From NCBI GenBank assembly GCA_050943475.1, contig JBMNPF010000008.1, positions 1 to 64,000 on the forward strand: 64,000 nucleotides of DNA, written 5' to 3'. The DNA is from Metaruminococcus_A sp050943475 (GTDB lineage Bacteria > Bacillota > Clostridia > Oscillospirales > Ruminococcaceae). The position numbers and the translations under genes are program-made. Of this stretch, positions 34,423 to 42,313 are shown one piece after another. Numbering within the stretch: position 1 is the stretch's first letter; every line of letters starts with the position of its first letter. The notes under the pieces are model-generated. The model ran no database searches. It was not told the origin of the DNA and saw only the letters and a list, made by a program, of their open reading frames with translations.

Positions 34423-35068
34423 TTACCGCGTCTTTTATACCAAAACCGGACGGCTGAAATACATTTCACATCTCGACGTCAACCGTCTGATGCAGCGGGC
34501 GCTGAAACGTAGCGGACTGCCGGTCTGGTACTCGGAAGGATTTAACCCGCATATTTACATTACCTTTGCGCTGCCGCTTGCATTGGGGTTGGAAAGCTTT
34601 TATGAGGTGATGGATTTCCGTCTGACGCAGGAAATGTCTTTTGAGCAGATTGCCAAGCAAATTGACGCCTCCCTGCCCGATGATATGAAAGTGCTCTCGG
34701 TTTCCAAACCTGCCAAAAAACCGCACGATATTGCATCCGCCCTGTTCGAAATTCGCCTGAGCTGTAATACTCCACAGGCGCTTTACGTAGAATGGACATC
34801 ATTTCTTGATCAGAATGCTGTTCTTGTTGAAAAGAAAAGCAAAAAGGGTGTAAAGACCATTGATATTCGCCCGGATATTCAGGTTCAGCAGGCTGAAGTT
34901 ACGCCAGACGGGATTTTGATCAAATTGTTGCTTCCAGCCGGGCCGGAGAAAAACATCAGTCCGTTTTTGGTGCTTGACGCATTTGGACAATTTGCACAGC
35001 ATGAGATTCAAAATGCAAATCTCTGCAAAATTGACGTATTCACCAAAGATGGTTCACAATTCCGTTGA
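34412..35068 (+). CDS. Radical-SAM partner protein (TIGR03936/DUF2344 family)
   Basis: 218 residues, starting at a GTG that lies eight bases after AGGAGG inside the end of the radical SAM gene. Family segments are YTKTGRLKYISHLDVNRLMQ and SEGFNPHIYITFALPLALG. It is almost always the gene after a TIGR03960 radical SAM protein, so the two probably act together. No catalytic motif is evident. In many clostridia ribonuclease G and rplU come next; here glyA follows under its own promoter. Confidence 0.88.
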   Translation: MFIDYRVFYTKTGRLKYISHLDVNRLMQRALKRSGLPVWYSEGFNPHIYITFALPLALGLESFYEVMDFRLTQEMSFEQIAKQIDASLPDDMKVLSVSKPAKKPHDIASALFEIRLSCNTPQALYVEWTSFLDQNAVLVEKKSKKGVKTIDIRPDIQVQQAEVTPDGILIKLLLPAGPEKNISPFLVLDAFGQFAQHEIQNANLCKIDVFTKDGSQFR

Positions 35069-35108
35069 TGTTTCTCACTTGCCATACGGAATTCCTGTTG
35101 CTTTGGAA

Positions 35109-35137
35109 TTGATTCCGGACAAAGAATGTCGTATAAT
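35109..35137 (+). promoter_or_regulatory. Promoter of glyA with flanking inverted repeat
   Basis: TTGATT (35109-35114) and TATAAT (35132-35137), spacer 17. A perfect 8-bp inverted repeat CGGACAAA (35116-35123) / TTTGTCCG (35152-35159) brackets the -10 box and transcription start. The predicted leader is about 44 bases, too short for a riboswitch. Confidence 0.85.
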
Positions 35138-35187
35138 AAGATCAATATGAGTTTGTCCGACCGACTATTTTAAAGAGGAGTGCAAAC

Positions 35188-36438
35188 ATGGAATTTTCTG
35201 TTGAACCAATGGATTACCTCAAAAAGAGCGACCCGGATGTTGCCCAAGCAATGTCCGCCGAACTGGCACGCCAGCGCCGCAATCTGGAGCTGATTGCCAG
35301 TGAAAACATTGTTTCCAAAGAGGTTATGGCCGCTATGGGCAGCGTCCTGACCAACAAGTATGCCGAAGGTTACCCCGGCAAACGCTATTACGGCGGCTGC
35401 GAATGTGTTGACGTCGTTGAAAACATTGCCATTGAACGCGCCAAGAAACTGTTTGGTGCCGACCATGCCAATGTACAGCCCCATTCCGGCGCCCAGGCGA
35501 ACCTAGCCGTTTATTTTGCGTTGCTGAAACCGGGCGACACCATCCTCGGTATGAGCCTTGCCGACGGCGGCCACCTGACCCACGGTTCCCCGGTTAATAT
35601 GTCCGGATCTTACTTCAACTTTGTTTCCTATGGCGTGGATGAAGAAACCCACACCATTAACTACGACAAACTCTACGAGCTTGCAAAAGAACATCGGCCG
35701 AAGATGATTGTTGCAGGCGCCAGTGCTTATCCGCGTGTACTGGACTTTGCAAAATTCTACGAGATCGCCAAAGAAGTCGGCGCATACCTGATGGTTGACA
35801 TGGCGCACATTGCCGGTCTTGTGGCCGCTGGGCTTCACCCGAACCCGGTCCCCTATGCTGATATTGTCACCACTACCACCCATAAGACCCTGCGCGGCCC
35901 GCGCGGCGGCATGATCCTCTGCAAAGAGGAATATGCCAAAGCCATTAACAAAGCGATCTTCCCCGGCACGCAGGGCGGCCCGCTGATGCACATTATCGCA
36001 GCGAAAGCGGTTAGCTTTGGCGAAGCCTTGAAACCGGAATTCAAGGTTTACCAGCAGCAGATCCTCAACAACGCACAGGCGCTCTCCAAAGAGCTTCTGA
36101 AACGCGGATTTGACCTTGTCTCCGGCGGTACCGACAACCATTTAATGCTTGTTGACCTGCGTAAATTCGGCGTTACCGGCAAAGAACTTGAAAAACGTTT
36201 GGACGAGGTTTACATTACCGTCAACAAAAACGCTATCCCGAACGATCCGCAAAGCCCGTTCATCACCAGCGGTGTGCGTATCGGCACCCCGGCAGTCACC
36301 AGCCGCGGCCTTGTCGAGGCTGATATGGAAAAGATTGGCGAGCTGATCTATTGGACGGCCTCTCCGGAATTTGAATCCAAAAAGGATTATATCCGCAGTG
36401 AGGTCAATAAAATCTGTGAAGCCTATCCGCTTTATTAA
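35188..36438 (+). CDS. glyA: Serine hydroxymethyltransferase
   Basis: PLP enzyme that interconverts serine and glycine while charging tetrahydrofolate with one carbon. The 416-residue length is standard. N-terminal ELIASENIVSKEV, the folate and PLP segments QPHSGAQANLAVY and VDMAHIAGLVA, and the PLP lysine K233 in TTTHKTLRGPRGG are all intact. GAGGAG precedes the ATG. It is a single-gene transcript with its own promoter and terminator. Confidence 0.98.
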   Translation: MEFSVEPMDYLKKSDPDVAQAMSAELARQRRNLELIASENIVSKEVMAAMGSVLTNKYAEGYPGKRYYGGCECVDVVENIAIERAKKLFGADHANVQPHSGAQANLAVYFALLKPGDTILGMSLADGGHLTHGSPVNMSGSYFNFVSYGVDEETHTINYDKLYELAKEHRPKMIVAGASAYPRVLDFAKFYEIAKEVGAYLMVDMAHIAGLVAAGLHPNPVPYADIVTTTTHKTLRGPRGGMILCKEEYAKAINKAIFPGTQGGPLMHIIAAKAVSFGEALKPEFKVYQQQILNNAQALSKELLKRGFDLVSGGTDNHLMLVDLRKFGVTGKELEKRLDEVYITVNKNAIPNDPQSPFITSGVRIGTPAVTSRGLVEADMEKIGELIYWTASPEFESKKDYIRSEVNKICEAYPLY

Positions 36439-36444
36439 CAAATC

Positions 36445-36476
36445 AAAAGAGCAGGCAATATTGCCTGCTCTTTTTT
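36445..36476 (+). terminator. Terminator after glyA
   Basis: A perfect palindrome from 36445 to 36474, with a GC-rich core (GAGCAGGC/GCCTGCTC) and a 4-base AATA loop, running into six T. It lies seven bases after the glyA stop. Confidence 0.95.
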
Positions 36477-36510
36477 CCTGATTTTACCGCTCGGCAGTTT
36501 TTCTTCCCTG

Positions 36511-36519
36511 TGTTATAGT
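36511..36519 (+). promoter_or_regulatory. Possible extended -10 promoter of the 53-residue ORF
   Basis: TGTTATAGT (TG, one base, TATAGT) lies between the glyA terminator and the small ORF. No good -35 box was found. The leader would be about 15 bases and still include AGGAGGG. Confidence 0.4.
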
Positions 36520-36539
36520 AAAAGCACAGGAGGGATACT

Positions 36540-36701
36540 ATGCTGAAAAATAGAAACGAGAAATGCAGCTGCAAATGGCTTCGCTGCAAGCGGCACGGAA
36601 AATGCAAAGAATGTGTAGAACATCATAAAAATCATGCAAAATATCCTACCCCGTTTTGCATACGCGTTGCATCATCCAAACCTTGTGAGTCGGAACAATA
36701 A
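36540..36701 (+). CDS. Small Cys-rich basic protein, 53 residues, unknown
   Basis: The ORF starts with ATG seven bases after AGGAGGG and encodes 53 residues, MLKNRNEKCSCKWLRCKRHG onward. Six of its seven Cys are in two sets, CSC...C and C..C...C (residues 9, 11, 16, 22, 25, 40), with a seventh at 49, and it has several His. It is framed by its own extended -10 candidate and a downstream terminator, so it looks like an independent gene. The CxC-x4-C-x(2)-RHG-x-CxxC pattern resembles small uncharacterised clostridial proteins I have seen; metal binding is plausible but unproven. Confidence 0.72.
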   Translation: MLKNRNEKCSCKWLRCKRHGKCKECVEHHKNHAKYPTPFCIRVASSKPCESEQ

Positions 36702-36708
36702 AATCAAT

Positions 36709-36739
36709 AAAAAACCCTTCCAAAAATGGAAGGGTTTTT
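36709..36739. terminator. Bidirectional terminator between the small ORF and the ACT gene
   Basis: Stem CCCTTCCA/TGGAAGGG (36715-36722 with 36727-36734), loop AAAA. Five T follow on the plus strand and six on the minus strand, serving both convergent genes. Confidence 0.93.
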
Positions 36740-36748
36740 ACTATAAAC

Positions 36749-37177
36749 TTATTCTGCCAAATCGCTCTGGCAAAGAGGCGTAATATTGTGCTTGGTAAGA
36801 ATATCAATCGCCTTTTCATTGTCTTCTACACGGAAAACCATGTAAGCGGTATCCTTTTTTCGCGCGGTAAACGCATACATATACTCAATATTGACGCCAT
36901 TATCCCCAAGAATATCTGCAACCTCAGCAAGGCCGCCGGAGACGTCATGAAGGGCTACCGCAATAACCGGAGTGATTTTAAAGACATAATCCGCATTTTT
37001 AAGCACACAAGAGGTCTCATAAACGTCGTCTACAATCACTCTCAAAATACCAAAATTTTTCTCTTCTGCAATTGAAAGCGCACGCATATCAATGCCGTTT
37101 TCACGCAGGAGATGGGTAAAAGCAGACAATTTGCCCGGTTTATTTTCCAGAAAAACAGAAATTTGTTTTACGGTCAT
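36749..37177 (-). CDS. Tandem ACT-domain protein
   Basis: 142 residues made of two ACT modules: MTVKQISVFLENKPGKLSAFTHLL (about 1-70) and PVIAVALHDVSGGLAEVADILGDNGVNIEYMY (about 70-142). ACT domains bind amino acids. It lies 17 bases after phenylacetate-CoA ligase, a pair repeatedly found with indolepyruvate ferredoxin oxidoreductase genes, which are absent from this window. A role in sensing aromatic amino acids is inferred from that association. Confidence 0.88.
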   Translation of the reverse strand: MTVKQISVFLENKPGKLSAFTHLLRENGIDMRALSIAEEKNFGILRVIVDDVYETSCVLKNADYVFKITPVIAVALHDVSGGLAEVADILGDNGVNIEYMYAFTARKKDTAYMVFRVEDNEKAIDILTKHNITPLCQSDLAE

Positions 37178-37194
37178 GCCACTCGCTTCCCTTC

Positions 37195-38496
37195 TTAATA
37201 CAATTTACGGTTATCAACAATACGGACAGCCTTTCCTTCACTGCGCGCAATGGTTTTCGGTGCAACCAGCTTGACGTTTGCGTAGATGCCAAGCATGGAT
37301 TTTAACGCTTCAACCAATTCCTTTTCTCTTGTCGAAACCTGGCTCATAGAATCGGAGAACATTTCAGGGGTCATTTCAACCTGAACGTCCAATGTATCGC
37401 TGTTATTGACACGGCCGACTACAATCTGGTAGTTTGCCGGATATCCCTTATTGATGAGCACCGTTTCAATCTGAGACGGGAATACATTGACACCTTTAAC
37501 AATCAGCATATCGTCGCTGCGACCCATAGGCTTGGACATTTTCACGTGGGTACGCCCACAGGAGCATTTTTCACGGGAAAGAACACAAATGTCACGAGTG
37601 CGGTAACGCAGCAGCGGAAACGCCTCCTTGGTAATGCTGGTGAACACCAGTTCGCCTTTTTCGCCGTCCGGAAGAACTTCCCCGGTGTTTGGATCGATAA
37701 TTTCAGCAATGAAATGGTCTTCATTGATATGCATTCCGCTCTGCTCGCTACACTCAAAGGATACGCCAGGGCCAGAAATTTCAGTCAAGCCGTAAATATC
37801 GTACGCTTTGATGCCAAGTGTTTTCTGAATATCCTGCCGCATTTCTTCGCTCCAGGCTTCAGCGCCAAAAATACCAGCTTTGAGCTTGATTTTATCGCGC
37901 AAGCCGCGTTCGGTAATGCTCTCACCTAAATAAGCGGCATAAGAAGGTGTGCAACAGAGGATGGTAGAACCAAGATCGCACATGAACTGAATCTGCCGGT
38001 CGGTGTTGCCGGAGGACATTGGCAATGTCAGCGAGCCGACCTTATGGGAGCCCCCATTCAGTCCCGGACCGCCGGTGAAAAGTCCATAACCATAGCAGAC
38101 ATGCACTACATCGTCCTTGGTACCGCCGGCCGCCATAATAGCACGGGCACAGCAGTCATCCCAAAGGTCTATATCATTCTGGGTATAGAACGCAACAACT
38201 CTTCTTCCGGTTGTGCCGCTGGTGGACTGAATGCGGACACAGTCGCTGAGCGGACAGGCAAGAAGCCCGTAGGGATATGCGTCCCGCAGGTCATCTTTGG
38301 TAATAAAGGGCAGCTTATGTAAATCGTCTACCGACTTAATATCGTCCGGTGTAACGCCTTTTTCCTGCATTTTTTCCCGATAGTATTTGACGTTGTCATA
38401 CACGCGTCTTACCGTTTTGACCAAGCGCTCACTCTGCCAGGCGCGGATTTGTTCACGCGAGGCGCACTCGATCTCCGGCTGATAATAATGTTCCAT
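37195..38496 (-). CDS. paaK: Phenylacetate-CoA ligase (AMP-forming)
   Basis: 433 residues of the ANL adenylating superfamily. The AMP-binding P-loop is STSGTTGRRVVAF near 90, followed by YGLTEISGPGV and the C-terminal hinge GRSDDMLIVKGVNVFPSQIE. It activates phenylacetate or related aryl acids with CoA. In anaerobes it is tied to 2-oxoacid oxidation of aromatic amino acids rather than aerobic phenylacetate breakdown. The ATG at 38496 follows GAGGGG by nine bases; the ATG at 38505 abuts it. Confidence 0.92.
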   Translation of the reverse strand: MEHYYQPEIECASREQIRAWQSERLVKTVRRVYDNVKYYREKMQEKGVTPDDIKSVDDLHKLPFITKDDLRDAYPYGLLACPLSDCVRIQSTSGTTGRRVVAFYTQNDIDLWDDCCARAIMAAGGTKDDVVHVCYGYGLFTGGPGLNGGSHKVGSLTLPMSSGNTDRQIQFMCDLGSTILCCTPSYAAYLGESITERGLRDKIKLKAGIFGAEAWSEEMRQDIQKTLGIKAYDIYGLTEISGPGVSFECSEQSGMHINEDHFIAEIIDPNTGEVLPDGEKGELVFTSITKEAFPLLRYRTRDICVLSREKCSCGRTHVKMSKPMGRSDDMLIVKGVNVFPSQIETVLINKGYPANYQIVVGRVNNSDTLDVQVEMTPEMFSDSMSQVSTREKELVEALKSMLGIYANVKLVAPKTIARSEGKAVRIVDNRKLY

Positions 38497-38549
38497 GATA
38501 AACATCCCCTCTGATTTAACATTCCGGCAAAGCCAGATGAACTAAGTTA

Positions 38550-38578
38550 ATCATATCATTTCTTACCCTTTTAGTAAA
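38550..38578 (-). promoter_or_regulatory. Promoter of paaK-ACT
   Basis: TTTACT (38573-38578) and TATGAT (38550-38555) on the minus strand with a 17-base spacer. The predicted leader is about 45 bases. Confidence 0.62.
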
Positions 38579-38635
38579 TAGTTTTCTTGTTCTCCATGCC
38601 AAAAAATGGAGTTTTGAACAAGTATTACCTTCGCA

Positions 38636-39232
38636 TTAAATATGATTGTCCTGGACAAGTGATAAAATAAGAAATCCGGTCGTTACCAGCAGAGTAAAAT
38701 TACGACTTCGGAAAAGAAACACCAGGCTAATTGCCAACATTGGAAGTACGACACACCAGGAAATGGTTTTGCAGATTACGGTTGCTGCTTTCAGACTAAA
38801 AATGGCAGTGAAAATACGCTTTAAAATCATTCCGCCATCTAAAGCTGCGACCGGAATTAAATTGAACAGGCCTATCGAAAGCTGAACCAATGCAATCTGG
38901 GTCCAGGTCGGATCTGAACCAACGCCGTAATACAACAAAAAGAAGACGCCAAGATTAACCATACAGCCGGCGGAAAGCGCAAACAGATCCTTACCAAGCG
39001 TCAAATAACGCTCAGATTGCGTAATACGCATCCCTTCAATGGAAAGAGAAACACTTTTCGGCCGTTCACCGACAAGAAAATAGGCGATCACATGCCCAAG
39101 TTCATGGGTCACAGCCGCCAGAATACCGCAATAGCCATACCCAGTTCGGTCTAAAATAAGGTAGATGGTCGTTACCGCAAAAAACAAAAACGAGAGCCGT
39201 ACCTTGATACCAAATACCTTAAACTGCAGCAT
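38636..39232 (-). CDS. Site-2 protease, M50 family, SpoIVFB-like
   Basis: 198 residues with about five hydrophobic segments. The zinc motif HELGH (43-47) lies in one membrane helix, and a second, N-x7-DGG (FNLIPVAALDGG, N124 and D132), completes the active site. Size and layout match SpoIVFB, the intramembrane protease that cleaves pro-sigma-K. The upstream M23 gene overlaps it and may be the SpoIVFA partner. Other M50 roles cannot be excluded. The start is uncertain: ATG at 39232 gives the better N-terminus, ATG at 39247 is also possible; neither has a clean Shine-Dalgarno. Confidence 0.8.
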   Translation of the reverse strand: MLQFKVFGIKVRLSFLFFAVTTIYLILDRTGYGYCGILAAVTHELGHVIAYFLVGERPKSVSLSIEGMRITQSERYLTLGKDLFALSAGCMVNLGVFFLLYYGVGSDPTWTQIALVQLSIGLFNLIPVAALDGGMILKRIFTAIFSLKAATVICKTISWCVVLPMLAISLVFLFRSRNFTLLVTTGFLILSLVQDNHI

Positions 39233-40187
39233 ATCCTGTTTCCACATGCGACGGAAGGACCTTCAATGGGTCGATAAACACACCACCTACCGAAATGTCA
39301 AAATGGCAATGGTTACCCGTTGAATAACCGGTATTACCGACAAAGCCTACGGTATCCCCTGCTTTAACCTGGTCACCCACCGCAACATTAAGACTGCCGC
39401 AATGTCCATAGCGGGTAATAGTGTTGTCATCGTGTTGGATGGCAACGAAATTACCAAAGCTGACCGACGCTTGCGCCTGAATGACCGTACCATCGCGGAA
39501 TGCTGCAATGGGTGTCCCCTCTTCTGCCGGGATATCAATTCCCTTATGGAAATCCGGCAAGCCGGTAATGGGATGACTGCGATAACCATAGCCACTGCTG
39601 ATAAAGCCATGCAGAGGAATTACAAAATCGGTTTGCAGAGGGGTTAAATCCATCTCAGACAGACCAGCTGATTCCCGAAAAAGTGGCAATGGATTTTCCT
39701 CTCCGCCCATTCCCATTGCAAGGCTGGAAGTGCCGGGAGGGAGCGCGATTGAGGAATCGGTATTTTCCGAAGATGTTTCAGAAGAACCAGAGGATAAAGG
39801 ATCTGAAACAGAAGAACTATTTTGAGAATCCGCGCTGGAGGATTTCCCCGAGGCAGCTGATAAAGAATTCGATGCAGAAGCTCCTGCGGCGGCCGAACCG
39901 CTGTCGCTGGAAGACGCTGTCAAAAAGTCGGTAAATCCATTAAAGACATCTGCCACTGTTTGGGTAATACCTTTATCCCCCTGAACCTGTGTCTTGAAAA
40001 ATTCCTTTAGCCCTTGGAGGCCTTCAGGACTGCCAATATTGATAAAAAGCAATATAATAGCGGTGAGCAGAACGACAATGATTTGCGCCAGAAATAAATT
40101 TCCGATACCTCCCCGCTTCTCGGGATTCGGCTCAAGTTCGTCGTTTTTCTTTTTTCGAAATTCATGGTAATCAATTGGATGCTCCAT
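39219..40187 (-). CDS. Membrane-anchored M23 (LytM) peptidase, SpoIVFA/SpoIIQ-like
   Basis: 322 residues: a cytoplasmic N-terminus, one membrane helix (about 35-55), a Ser/Ala-rich spacer (about 100-165) and a C-terminal LytM domain. Metal ligands are present: HKGID (H214, D218) and HCH (H293, H295). The intact ligands suggest a real endopeptidase. Overlap with the SpoIVFB-like gene favours a SpoIVFA role, but the architecture also fits SpoIIQ. The ATG at 40187 lies eight bases after AGGAG; upstream starts are too close to or before that site. Confidence 0.8.
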   Translation of the reverse strand: MEHPIDYHEFRKKKNDELEPNPEKRGGIGNLFLAQIIVVLLTAIILLFINIGSPEGLQGLKEFFKTQVQGDKGITQTVADVFNGFTDFLTASSSDSGSAAAGASASNSLSAASGKSSSADSQNSSSVSDPLSSGSSETSSENTDSSIALPPGTSSLAMGMGGEENPLPLFRESAGLSEMDLTPLQTDFVIPLHGFISSGYGYRSHPITGLPDFHKGIDIPAEEGTPIAAFRDGTVIQAQASVSFGNFVAIQHDDNTITRYGHCGSLNVAVGDQVKAGDTVGFVGNTGYSTGNHCHFDISVGGVFIDPLKVLPSHVETGYAAV

Positions 40188-40376
40188 TTTCATTTCTCCT
40201 ATACCGTTTTTTCGAACGCACACATAGAGTGAACGCTACATTTTATTCCGGTCGGAAAGAAAATAGACATCCATCGGCAAAGTGTTTCTCCGGTTCTCCA
40301 AAGCATTATTTCCCAGGAAATGCGGTATATTACCTTTTATTGAATACCATGCATCCAATAATACACCAAATAAAAA

Positions 40377-40398
40377 GCCCGGAGAAGATTCTCCGGGC
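40377..40398 (-). terminator. Terminator after the transketolase pair
   Basis: Stem 40377-40386 with 40389-40398 (10 bp, GC-rich, very small loop). AAAAA precedes it and TTTTTATTT follows on the minus strand. It lies 16 bases after the transketolase C stop. Confidence 0.92.
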
Positions 40399-40414
40399 TT
40401 TTTATTTACAATGC

Positions 40415-41365
40415 TTATTTTTTTAAGCTCATAGCTTTTTGAACGGTTGCGGCAATGTTGCTTGCACACAGGCCGTATTTCTCAAGCAGTTTAACCGCCG
40501 GGCCGGACTTGCCAAACTCGTCGTTTACACCGACTTTAATCACCGGAATCGGGCAATTCTCGGTGACAACATCTGCAACAGCAGAGCCGAGGCCGCCAAT
40601 AACACTGTGCTCCTCTGCCGTAATGATTAAACCGGTTTCTTTCGCCGCTTTGATGATGATATCCTTATCAATCGGCTTAATAGTGTGAATGTTGATGACG
40701 CGCGCATCAATTCCCTCTTCTTTCAGAGATTTTGCTGCTTCCATCGACTCATTGACCATCAGACCGGTGGCAATAATGGTAACATCCGAACCGGATTTAA
40801 GTTCAATCCCTTTGCCAAGCTCAAATTTATAGGTCGCCGGATCGTTGAAAATCGGGGTAGCAAGGCGGCCAAAACGGAGGTAAACCGGGCCGTCGATCTC
40901 ACAAGCAGCAGCAACGGCAGCTTTTGCTTCGGTATCATCCGCAGGGTTGATAATGGTCATACCCGGAATGGTGCGCATCAGCGCGATATCCTCATTGCAC
41001 TGATGGGTAGCGCCGTCTTCACCTACCGAAATACCAGCATGGGTAGCGCCAATTTTAACATTGAGATGCGGATAACCAATGGAATTGCGTACAATTTCAA
41101 AAGCGCGTCCAGCAGCAAACATTGCAAAGGTGCTTGCAAACGGAATTTTACCGGTTGCAGCCATACCAGCTGCAACACCCATCATATTTGCTTCTGCAAT
41201 ACCGCAGTCAAAGAAACGCTCCGGGCATTTTTTCCAGAAGACCTGCGTCTGGGTCGCTCTGGCAAGGTCGGCGTCCAGAACAACAAGGTTTTCGTATTTA
41301 TCGGCCAGCTCTGCAAGCGCTTCGCCATAGCTCTGTCTGGTCGCTTTTTTCATTACTTCACTCAT
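40415..41365 (-). CDS. Transketolase, C-terminal subunit
   Basis: 316 residues forming the pyrimidine-binding and C-terminal domains of a split transketolase. Segments seen are QSYGEALAEL, DCGIAEANMMGVAAGMAATG, GVSVGEDGATHQC and TAEEHSVIGGLG. It needs the N-terminal subunit encoded just upstream. The ATG at 41365 lies seven bases after GGAGGG. It is part of the non-oxidative pentose phosphate route. Confidence 0.94.
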   Translation of the reverse strand: MSEVMKKATRQSYGEALAELADKYENLVVLDADLARATQTQVFWKKCPERFFDCGIAEANMMGVAAGMAATGKIPFASTFAMFAAGRAFEIVRNSIGYPHLNVKIGATHAGISVGEDGATHQCNEDIALMRTIPGMTIINPADDTEAKAAVAAACEIDGPVYLRFGRLATPIFNDPATYKFELGKGIELKSGSDVTIIATGLMVNESMEAAKSLKEEGIDARVINIHTIKPIDKDIIIKAAKETGLIITAEEHSVIGGLGSAVADVVTENCPIPVIKVGVNDEFGKSGPAVKLLEKYGLCASNIAATVQKAMSLKK

Positions 41366-41412
41366 GAAAGAACCCTCCAATATATAATAAAAATCGGATC
41401 AATACAAATGAA

Positions 41413-42252
41413 TTACAGCGCAGCGTAAGCAGCTTTCAGCTCAGACATTGCCTGTTCATACTGCTCAGCGTTCGGGGCAGAACCATGCCAAGCCGCATTG
41501 TTCTCCATAAAGGAAACGCCCTTGCCTTTCACACTCTTCTGAATAATGACAACCGGTTTCCCTTTAACCGATTTCGCCTCTTCAAAAGCGGCCTCAATCT
41601 TATCAAAATCATGCGCATCATCAAGATTGATGACATGCCAGTTGAACGCTTTGAATTTCTCATCAATCGGGTACGGAGAGTTAACCTCATCAATTTTACC
41701 GTCGATCTGTAAGCCGTTGTTATCAACCACCGCAATCAGATTATCCAGTTTACGAAACCCTGCGAACATTGCAGCTTCCCAGACCTGTCCCTCCTGAATT
41801 TCACCGTCGCCAAGGATAGTGAAGACACGGTAAGACTCGTCCGAAATTTTAGCGGAAAGCGCCATACCGCATGCTACCGAGATCCCCTGTCCAAGAGAAC
41901 CGCTGCTCATATCAACGCCCGGAATGGTTTTCATATCCGGATGGCCCTGAAGCAGCCGGCCAACCTGACGGAGGCCCTTGAGTTCATCTTCCGGGAAATA
42001 ACCTTTCTGTGCCAGCACGGAATAGAGGCCCGGAGCGGTGTGACCTTTGGAAAGAACCAGACGGTCCCTGTCTTCCCACTTCGGATTTTTGGGGTCTACC
42101 TTCATCTCTTTAAAATAAAGATAGGTGAGCAAATCGGCAATCGAGAGCGAACCGCCCGGATGACCCGATTTTGCGTTGAACACTGCTTCAATGACACCCA
42201 TTCTTACTTTACAAGCAGTTTTCATCAGCTCGTTTTTTGTCGCCAAATCCAT
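41413..42252 (-). CDS. Transketolase, N-terminal subunit
   Basis: 279 residues forming the thiamine-diphosphate pyrophosphate-binding half. The ThDP motif starts at GDG (148-150) in ILGDGEIQEGQVWEAA and ends in VDNNG near 177-180; SGHPGGSLS and SKGHTAPGLYS are also typical. TTGGAGG lies seven bases before the ATG. A two-gene transketolase is usual in clostridia. Confidence 0.95.
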   Translation of the reverse strand: MDLATKNELMKTACKVRMGVIEAVFNAKSGHPGGSLSIADLLTYLYFKEMKVDPKNPKWEDRDRLVLSKGHTAPGLYSVLAQKGYFPEDELKGLRQVGRLLQGHPDMKTIPGVDMSSGSLGQGISVACGMALSAKISDESYRVFTILGDGEIQEGQVWEAAMFAGFRKLDNLIAVVDNNGLQIDGKIDEVNSPYPIDEKFKAFNWHVINLDDAHDFDKIEAAFEEAKSVKGKPVVIIQKSVKGKGVSFMENNAAWHGSAPNAEQYEQAMSELKAAYAAL

Positions 42253-42313
42253 AATAAAACCTCCAATAAATAGTTTTGCATCACCAAAGGATATATTTCA
42301 ACCGGGCAAAGCC

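Noticed and set aside
35138..35187. Glycine or tetrahydrofolate riboswitch before glyA
   Set aside because: The mapped promoter leaves a leader of only about 44 bases, too short for either.
38580..38620. CTCCAT/ATGGAG repeat after the M50 gene as a terminator
   Set aside because: The stem is short with a long A-rich loop and lacks a T-run on the minus strand.
40224..40376. Several short imperfect hairpins upstream of the M23 gene (for example GGTAT/ATACC near 40325-40350)
   Set aside because: Bulged, mutually overlapping and AT-rich; no T-run and no consistent fold.
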